Assembly: GCA_964384025.1 (NCBI GenBank)
Contig: CAYLJJ010000069.1
Location: forward strand, 1 to 38,722
Direction: 5' to 3'
DNA length: 38,722 nucleotides
Source of the DNA: CAYLJJ01 sp964384025
Lineage (GTDB): Bacteria; Myxococcota_A; Bradymonadia; UBA7976; UBA1532
In this document: piece after piece, positions 33,390 through 38,722 of the stretch
Layout: every line of letters starts with the position of its first letter
Position numbering within the stretch: the stretch's first letter is position 1
The notes under the pieces: generated by a model
What the model was told of the DNA's origin: nothing
Seen by the model: only the letters and a program-made list of their open reading frames with translations
The model's database searches: none
Made by a program: the position numbers and the translations under genes

Positions 33390-35633
33390 ATGACGCTGCC
33401 CCCAGAAAAAGCTGGATATCCTTCAGACTGGCCCTCAAATCCCCTTGACCTCTCCGTCCATGATCGTCCCCACAGCTCATCGAGCACTGAATGGTGGTAC
33501 ATCAACAGCCATCTGGAAACCGTCTTGGGGCGTCGTTATTCCATCTTCGCCTCCTTTTTCCGAGTCAAGCTGGACCCGCAAGACCGCGTCGACGGCCGCG
33601 AACATGCTCACTCGTTGATCTGGGGAATCATCGACAAAGATCAGCGCCGATACCTGCCTTCGTCCTATTTCGAACATGTGGCACCGCAGATCGCGCTCAA
33701 ACGCCTGGAGCGCGGCAAGGGTCCCAGAGACCCACGGATGTGTCGGGCCCTGCGCGAGGCGGTCTCCCGGGGGGAGATACCGCGGCCGGATCGTATGCTG
33801 AAGCGCTACCCAGTCGTGGCCCAGGACCGGCTTTTCCTTCAATTCGATGAGTCGTCGTTCTCGAAGCGAACGGATGGCACCTACCACCTTGAACTATTCG
33901 ACGAAGAGACCAACGCCGGATGCTCCCTACGATTGAATCCCACCAAGCCTTTCGTCCTGCACGGGGACGAAGGGGTGGTCCGTGGCTCGAGTGGTGAGGA
34001 CATGTTCTATTACTTCACGCCCCGCTGCGATGTGACCGGGGCCGTGACCATCGAGGGCGAGACGCAGGACCTCAAATCCGGGATGGGATGGTACGACCAC
34101 GAATTCGGACGCATGGCCGAAAGGGGGAGCGAGCGCGACATCGGTTGGAGCTGGTTATCGGCGCAGCTCGATGACGGGTCGGAGTTGTCGCTCTATGACC
34201 TCTTCGACCGTCGCGATCCAGACAAGAACTGCGGACACTGGGCGGTGCATATTGATCGCGATGGTCACTGCACGCGATATCGGGAATTCACCCTAACCCC
34301 GCGTCGCTACTGGCATGGCTACCGGACGTTTACAGACTTCCCCGTAGACTGGGACGCGCATATCCCCGCCCTCAATCTCCACATCGAGGTGCGGGCGACC
34401 TTTTCGGATCAGGAGTTCATCACCGCCAACTCCGAGCCATCCTTCTGGGAGGGCGCCGTCTCGGTAAAGGGCACCAAGGGCGGTCAACCCATCGCGGGAC
34501 CAGGGATCGTCGAATGCTCCGGATTTGATTTCACGGGTGATCTGGATGGGTTCTATCGAGCCGTCGGCAAGGCAACCCGGGGCGTGATCTCGGACATCCT
34601 GCCACTACAACCGGACCGGGCTGCGATCGAGTTTTTGACCGGAGCCGAGCGCCGTAAACACATCGCGGTCGGGCTGGAAGGCGACCTGTTGTCTCAGGTG
34701 CTCACCGCGCCCCTACGCGAGGTTTTAGATCGGGGCGGCAAGGCCTGGCGGTCGTACGCGTTGATGCTCTGTGTTGAGATCGTTGGCGGTGATCCCAACG
34801 ATTTCGGGACGTATTTGGCCTTGCCCGAGCTTCTGCATACCGGGTCGTTGATCATCGACGATGTGCAGGACCGCTCTACGGTGCGTCGGGGTGGCCCCAC
34901 CTGTCACGAGGTGCATGGGACCCCCCTGGCCATCAATGCCGGATGCGCGGCGTACTTCCTGGCCGAAGCCACCACCGATTCGATCCGCAAACAGGTACCC
35001 ATCGAGCGTCAGCTCGAGGTCTATCGCCTGTATTTCGAAGCGATGCGGGCAGGACACGCTGGCCAGGCGCTGGATATCCGCGGCCTCACCCAGGTCGTCG
35101 ACCAAGCCCTGGCTGAGGGGGACGTGCGAGGACTGCGAGAACGTGTATTGACGATCCACCGCCTGAAGGCGGAAATTCCTGCCGCAACCCCCGCCGAAAT
35201 GGGCGCGACTCTGGGTGGAGGAGAGCCCGAATTGATCGTCGTCCTGGGAGATTACGCCGAAGCGATGGGGCTCGCCTTCCAGATCGTTGATGACATCCTT
35301 AACCTCCGCGGTTTTGAAGGCAAGCTCAAGGATCGGGGCGAGGACCTGCGGGAAGGCAAGGCCACTTTTCCGGTGGTCGCCGCCCTGGAGGCGCTCCCTC
35401 TCGAGCAGGCCCGGCGCCTGTGGTCGGCCATCCGCAACAAGCCCTCACAGCAGTACGAGATCGACGCGCTCATTCACCAGATCGACACATGCGGTGCGCT
35501 GGACGGCAGCATGGACCTCGCCCGCCGCATGGTGAACGAGGCCTGGCTCAAGTTGGATCCGCACTTCGAGTGCTCGTTCGCCAAAATTCGATTGCGGGCC
35601 TTCGGATATTACTTGCTGGACCGCCATTATTAG
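33390..35633 (+). CDS. CrtC/AttH-like domain fused to polyprenyl (geranylgeranyl-type) diphosphate synthase
   Basis: This 747-residue protein joins two enzymes. Residues about 25-400 match the CrtC/AttH lipocalin-like fold of carotenoid 1,2-hydratases: STEWWYINSHLET, YSIFASFFRVK, GMGWYDHEFG, IGWSWLSAQLDDGSELSLYDLFDR. Residues about 415-747 are a trans-prenyl diphosphate synthase. The first Asp-rich motif is DDVQD (490-494, then RRGGPTCHEVHG). The second is DDILN (634-638, then LRGFEGKLKDRGEDLREGK), with Asn where many homologues have Asp. It should condense IPP with allylic diphosphates, and the N-terminal domain may hydrate a terminal double bond of a prenyl or carotenoid chain. It starts a tight three-gene cassette. 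No phytoene synthase or desaturase is nearby, so a standard carotenoid role is not demonstrated. Confidence 0.85.
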   Translation: MTLPPEKAGYPSDWPSNPLDLSVHDRPHSSSSTEWWYINSHLETVLGRRYSIFASFFRVKLDPQDRVDGREHAHSLIWGIIDKDQRRYLPSSYFEHVAPQIALKRLERGKGPRDPRMCRALREAVSRGEIPRPDRMLKRYPVVAQDRLFLQFDESSFSKRTDGTYHLELFDEETNAGCSLRLNPTKPFVLHGDEGVVRGSSGEDMFYYFTPRCDVTGAVTIEGETQDLKSGMGWYDHEFGRMAERGSERDIGWSWLSAQLDDGSELSLYDLFDRRDPDKNCGHWAVHIDRDGHCTRYREFTLTPRRYWHGYRTFTDFPVDWDAHIPALNLHIEVRATFSDQEFITANSEPSFWEGAVSVKGTKGGQPIAGPGIVECSGFDFTGDLDGFYRAVGKATRGVISDILPLQPDRAAIEFLTGAERRKHIAVGLEGDLLSQVLTAPLREVLDRGGKAWRSYALMLCVEIVGGDPNDFGTYLALPELLHTGSLIIDDVQDRSTVRRGGPTCHEVHGTPLAINAGCAAYFLAEATTDSIRKQVPIERQLEVYRLYFEAMRAGHAGQALDIRGLTQVVDQALAEGDVRGLRERVLTIHRLKAEIPAATPAEMGATLGGGEPELIVVLGDYAEAMGLAFQIVDDILNLRGFEGKLKDRGEDLREGKATFPVVAALEALPLEQARRLWSAIRNKPSQQYEIDALIHQIDTCGALDGSMDLARRMVNEAWLKLDPHFECSFAKIRLRAFGYYLLDRHY

Positions 35634-35642
35634 GAACACGTT

Positions 35643-36668
35643 ATGGCCATCGACTACGAAGGCGCCGCATCACTGATGGTTATCGGGTGCATCCTGTTGA
35701 TGTGGGGGATGCACCGCTTCGCTCCCCCGTGGATGCGCCGATGGACGGACACGCCGGCCTGGGACTATGTCGCGCTGTTGAGACCGCTCTATCACGTCAA
35801 CTTCATGTTTGTGCTGATGGGCGTAATCTACCTCGAGCAGCCACTGACCTCGTCGGTGCTGGCTGACCTGGGTTATTTTTACATCAGCTTCAATCTGCTG
35901 CTGTACGGCGGCATCTACACCTTCAACGCGTGGATGGACCATGAGCAAGATGCAGTTCACCCGCGCAAGCGCCACCGCCCGATCGCATCTGGACGCATTC
36001 CACCTCACATCGCGCTGCTCCTCAGCGGCGTCGCCGTCGTGGCTGGATTGCTCACCGCCGCGCTTTGGTTCGGGTTGATGGTCCTCAGTGGATTCCTCGC
36101 GATTCTGGCCGTCAACGCCTTGTATTCGATGTGGGCGCGTCGCCTGCCCTACCTGGATGTTGCCTTCGGTGGACTGACCTACCCCCTTCGGACCTGGCTG
36201 GGCGCCCAGCTCGTCGGGGTGAACCTACCTGCGCTGGCCTTCTTGGCCGTGTACGCCCTCGGTGTCTTGCTGGCGTCGGGGCGGAGGCTCGGTGAGTTGA
36301 GGTTACTCAACTGGCAGAACCATGGTGGATACAGCCGCACCGCCCTTGAGCGCCTGGGCCTGGGAGCCCTATCCGTCACGGTGTTGCTGGCGGTGGCAGC
36401 GGCCCCCACGGAACTGTACCTGCACGCGCGGGTGATCTCGTTTGGCGCCCTGTTCATCTATGTCGCCCGTCCGATCACCCTCGCCTCGAGCGTGTGGATG
36501 CCTGCCGTGGTTGTGGCCGTCCACCTCGTCACCGTTCCCTACGCGATCAAGCACGGGAGGGACTTTTTCGTCGGAGATTCCATCGCTCTGTGTATGGTGA
36601 CTTGTCTGATCGCCGCGTTCGCGAGGCGTCCGGCGTCAACGGTATTCGAACGCACATTCACCTCATGA
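35643..36668 (+). CDS. UbiA-family prenyltransferase resembling decaprenyl-phosphate phosphoribosyltransferase
   Basis: The 341-residue protein has about nine membrane helices. Its first Asp-rich loop is NAWMDHEQD (95-103), followed by HPRKRHRPIASGRI, very like the HPxKxxRPIASG signature of decaprenyl-phosphate phosphoribosyltransferases and related UbiA proteins. The second loop is reduced (ALYSMWARRLPYLDVAFGG), lacking a full DxxxD, so the acceptor chemistry may differ from UbiA or MenA. AGGA lies eight bases before the ATG and the gap to the fusion gene is nine bases, so they are co-transcribed. Possible roles are attaching phosphoribose to a polyprenyl phosphate, or prenylating a small acceptor or carotenoid. 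The substrate is unknown. Confidence 0.85.
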   Translation: MAIDYEGAASLMVIGCILLMWGMHRFAPPWMRRWTDTPAWDYVALLRPLYHVNFMFVLMGVIYLEQPLTSSVLADLGYFYISFNLLLYGGIYTFNAWMDHEQDAVHPRKRHRPIASGRIPPHIALLLSGVAVVAGLLTAALWFGLMVLSGFLAILAVNALYSMWARRLPYLDVAFGGLTYPLRTWLGAQLVGVNLPALAFLAVYALGVLLASGRRLGELRLLNWQNHGGYSRTALERLGLGALSVTVLLAVAAAPTELYLHARVISFGALFIYVARPITLASSVWMPAVVVAVHLVTVPYAIKHGRDFFVGDSIALCMVTCLIAAFARRPASTVFERTFTS

Positions 36669-36690
36669 CCGCAAAGAAGACAGCAGCGAG

Positions 36691-37362
36691 ATGATCGACC
36701 GCAACACCATTGTGTTCGACTTCGACGGCACCATCGTGGCCGTGAACTCATTCCAAACCTTCTACCGGCGTTTTCTCGAACAGCGACCTCTTCGTGCGCT
36801 GGCCAGCCTCGCCATCGGTTGCGTGCTGTGGCCGTGGCTTTTGCTGCCTCCGACCCGCGAGTTCGCCCTGACACTTGGCTTGTGGTCAACGAGCCTCGGC
36901 ATCAACGCTGAGCGGTGGCGTCAATCCATCGAGGCGTTTGCCGCTGATCTATCCGCCACACAGGTCTATCCCCAGAGCCTCCACCACATCCGGCACCACC
37001 TGTCCCAAGGGCAGCGAGTCCTGATCGTGACGGGCAGCGCCACAGACCTCGTGACGGCGGTCTGCCACCAGCTCGGCCTCGAGGAGGTCGAGGTCATCGG
37101 CTCTCACATCAACACCCGCTGGGGTGGCCAATGGCTACTTAAGCGCTGCCTGGGCGAGTCCAAAGTGCTGCGACTGGTCGATGAACACAACATCCGCGAG
37201 TTTCACCGCTTGTACACTGATAGCATCATGGACCTGCCGTTGATGCGCCGAGCTGAGACGACAGTGCTGATCAACAGCACGCTTCGCGAACAATGCAGGG
37301 TAGAACAAGCGCTTTCTGACCGTGTGCTCGAAGCCCACTGGTTGCTTGACGATCGGACCTGA
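36691..37362 (+). CDS. HAD-IB family phosphatase
   Basis: The 223-residue protein shows the HAD motifs: I, VFDFDGT (nucleophile Asp10, acid Asp12); II, VTGS (114-116); III, Lys158; IV, YTDSIMDLPLM (Asp177/Asp181). The SerB-like DxDGT plus DSxxD pattern places it in subfamily IB. A helical cap (about 25-95) includes a hydrophobic stretch (LASLAIGCVLWPWLLL) that could sit at the membrane surface near a lipid substrate. It follows the UbiA gene by 22 bases. HAD and UbiA domains occur fused in other bacteria, and in mycobacterial arabinan precursor synthesis a phosphatase follows the UbiA phosphoribosyltransferase. I infer that it dephosphorylates the UbiA product. Confidence 0.87.
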   Translation: MIDRNTIVFDFDGTIVAVNSFQTFYRRFLEQRPLRALASLAIGCVLWPWLLLPPTREFALTLGLWSTSLGINAERWRQSIEAFAADLSATQVYPQSLHHIRHHLSQGQRVLIVTGSATDLVTAVCHQLGLEEVEVIGSHINTRWGGQWLLKRCLGESKVLRLVDEHNIREFHRLYTDSIMDLPLMRRAETTVLINSTLREQCRVEQALSDRVLEAHWLLDDRT

Positions 37363-37374
37363 CGCGCTCGCCCC

Positions 37375-37989
37375 CTAGCGAGCAGATGTTGTCATCCCGA
37401 ACCGGGATACCTTGTAAACGTAGTTGTTGAATTGAGAGGGGAATTCTTCTGCCTTGCCCTGCTTGTTCTCCCTCACCTGCACGCTCGCCTCACGCTTTTT
37501 TGCCTCAAGCCAGGACGGGGTCTGGGCGTTGTGTGCGTCCAAGGTCTGGATGATGTTCAATACCGCCTCTTCATAGCGCGCTCCGGGACTCCCCGATGCC
37601 TTGGAGGTGCTTCAGCTCAGCCAGATTCTTGGGCCGCTTGGCAGCGATGCCCGCCAAGCGCCGGTTGGTCAGCACTCCATAGAGGGGGCAACCCTCCTGC
37701 TCAGCTTGCTTGACGCGCCAAGCCCACAGGGCATCATAGAGGGGCCGATCTGCTTGGTGCACCACCTTGTTCCTGTGCTGCCCCGCGCCCCAGCTCTGCC
37801 CACCTGAGCCTGTCGGGGGCTGTCCCGGTAGTTGAGCATCATCGCCCAAGCAGGCATCCCCCCGATGTTGAGCAACTCCCGGCCCACGTCCAGGATCTCT
37901 CGCCCCTGTTGGAAGGTAAATTTGCTTGATGAAGCAAACGTGCCTGTCTCTGGATCGATGTACAGTATAAAGGTCTTTACCTTGATCAT
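37375..37989 (-). pseudogene. HRDC-domain gene broken by two frameshifts
   Basis: A strong AGGAGGTG five bases before the ATG at 37989 marks the start. The first frame reads IKVKTFILYIDPETGTF, then REILDVGRELLNIGGMPAW. The homology then moves to another frame with DRPLYDALWAWRVKQAEQEG, VLTNRRLAGIAAKRP and ELKHLQGIGE, a clear HRDC domain (helicase and RNase D C-terminal). Near 37585 it returns to the first frame for YEEAVLNIIQTLDAHN and runs to the stop at 37375. The second break lies in a GCGCGC-like run and looks like slippage. Two shifts that restore the frame could be real decay or assembly errors. The gene is 26 bases after the broken FGE-fold gene. Confidence 0.72.
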
Positions 37990-38015
37990 CTTCACCTCCT
38001 GCATTTGCCGAATGA

Positions 38016-38722
38016 TCAAGTGTTCAGCGACCGAGAGCGCGCTCTGGCCAAACGAAAGCCCAGGCAGTCGTTGCTATTGCCTGGGACGAACCTATTGCGG
38101 TAAGTAGCGCGTAGGTTATTAGACGCGGTGCTGTAACAACTGCCGCCGCGGTTGACGCGGAGAGGGTCTGAACGGATATCTAGACTGCCGTCGCGAGACG
38201 TGATTTCATAGTTGCTTGAATACACATCTTCACCCCACTCCTGTACATTCCCCGACATATCGCACAACCCCTCCTTGCTGTTTCCCCGAGGCTTTGAACA
38301 CACCGATAAGGTCCCTCCTGTTCCGCACCTGTTACCAGACCCATTCCCCCTATCGCTCATCACTGCATACCCGCAGCTCGCCTCTGTGTTCCCCCAGGGG
38401 CACTTCCAATCCTTCCCCCGGCTCCGGGCTGCGAACTCCCACTCTGACTCACTGGGCAGTCGCCCCCCCGCCCACTCTGCGAACACCTTTGCTTGGTGCC
38501 AATCTACGCAGACCATGGGATGATTTGACTTCCTGAATGAATCTGGGAGCCGCCTGCCCTGATCCCAACCTGAGCCTCCCAGATGTAACACTCTCCATCG
38601 TCCCAATGGGGCCTGGAGCGCTTCCCTGCGTCTACGCAGCGCTTATACTGCTCCACCGTCACCTCGCTCTGGACTTGCTACGTTTGAGTGGACACCCCAG
38701 ACCGGGTGAAGATGCCCGAGCC
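38016..38722 (-). pseudogene. FGE-sulfatase-fold gene, frameshifted and cut by the window edge
   Basis: From 38606 down to the stop at 38016 the frame encodes HPMVCVDWHQAKVFAEWAGG, RLPSESEWEFAARSRG, WGNTEASC, GLCDMSGNVQEWGED, RGGSCYSTASNNLRATYRNR and CLGFRLAR, the C-terminal two-thirds of a SUMF1-like domain. The preceding part (SEVTVEQYKRCVDAG, then RPHWDDGECYIW) lies in a different frame, so a single-base shift falls near 38570-38600. In that upstream frame a TAG occurs at 38680-38678. Only one Cys follows RGGS, not the catalytic pair. It is a relative of the intact gene at 3526-4284. Part of the gene may continue beyond the window. Confidence 0.75.

Noticed and set aside
33236..33448. Plus-strand 70-codon frame before the CrtC-like gene
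   Set aside because: It overlaps the start of the strongly supported fusion gene in another frame and has no homology pattern.
1..38722. Search for CRISPR arrays, tRNA, rRNA and known riboswitches
   Set aside because: No regularly spaced repeats, cloverleaf-like segments or recognisable riboswitch cores were seen by eye.

Overview
The window reads as a chromosomal segment of a Gram-negative bacterium of the myxobacterial/bradymonad (former deltaproteobacterial) type. This is an inference from content. Two lipoproteins carry MopE-like Cys/Asp motifs of the CDGLDNDCDGEIDEDF kind, there is an NtrC-type two-component set, a FGE-fold lipoprotein-like gene, tandem small membrane proteins with a WYLRPFFG motif, and a nearly 10-kb Rhs/YD lipoprotein. 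No rRNA, tRNA or CRISPR array was seen.

Layout. 1-1460: the tail of an upstream gene and two tandem, probably paralogous, multi-pass membrane proteins. 1432-3399: a lipoprotein with an Asp-rich stalk, five MopE-like motifs and a LamG-like C-terminus. 3526-7962 (minus): one likely operon running response regulator, PAS histidine kinase, NtrC-like regulator that lacks the GAFTGA loop, orphan FliL-like protein, FGE-fold protein. 8098-9503 (minus): a Fur-family regulator overlapping an exopolyphosphatase/GppA gene. 9680-12288: aminoacyl-histidine dipeptidase overlapping a VanZ-like membrane protein. 12257-14836 (minus): aconitase B, divergent from a LysR regulator at 14973; two identical 8-bp palindromes lie between them. 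16328-17875: a secreted choice-of-anchor I beta-propeller. 17949-20755 (minus): an OPT transporter coupled to an M42 peptidase.

20752-31104: two gene remnants (a FabA/PfaC-like dehydratase tail and an inverted decayed copy of an Rhs tip), then a 3268-residue Rhs lipoprotein. It has a lipobox, Pro/Asp-rich stalk, 15 He_PIG-like Ig repeats, three MopE-like motifs, a YD-repeat shell, an Rhs core and a DUF6973-like tip.

31105-38722: composition shifts to higher GC and the DNA looks mosaic. It contains a mobile-element-like inverted repeat, two transposase fragments, a diheme c-type cytochrome lipoprotein ending in 16 Asp, a three-gene isoprenoid cassette, and two broken genes (HRDC domain; FGE fold). 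The cassette encodes a CrtC/AttH-like domain fused to a polyprenyl diphosphate synthase, then a UbiA prenyltransferase resembling decaprenyl-phosphate phosphoribosyltransferase, then a HAD-IB phosphatase. It is the best candidate for an undescribed pathway: it could make, transfer and dephosphorylate a prenyl-linked product whose chain may be hydrated.
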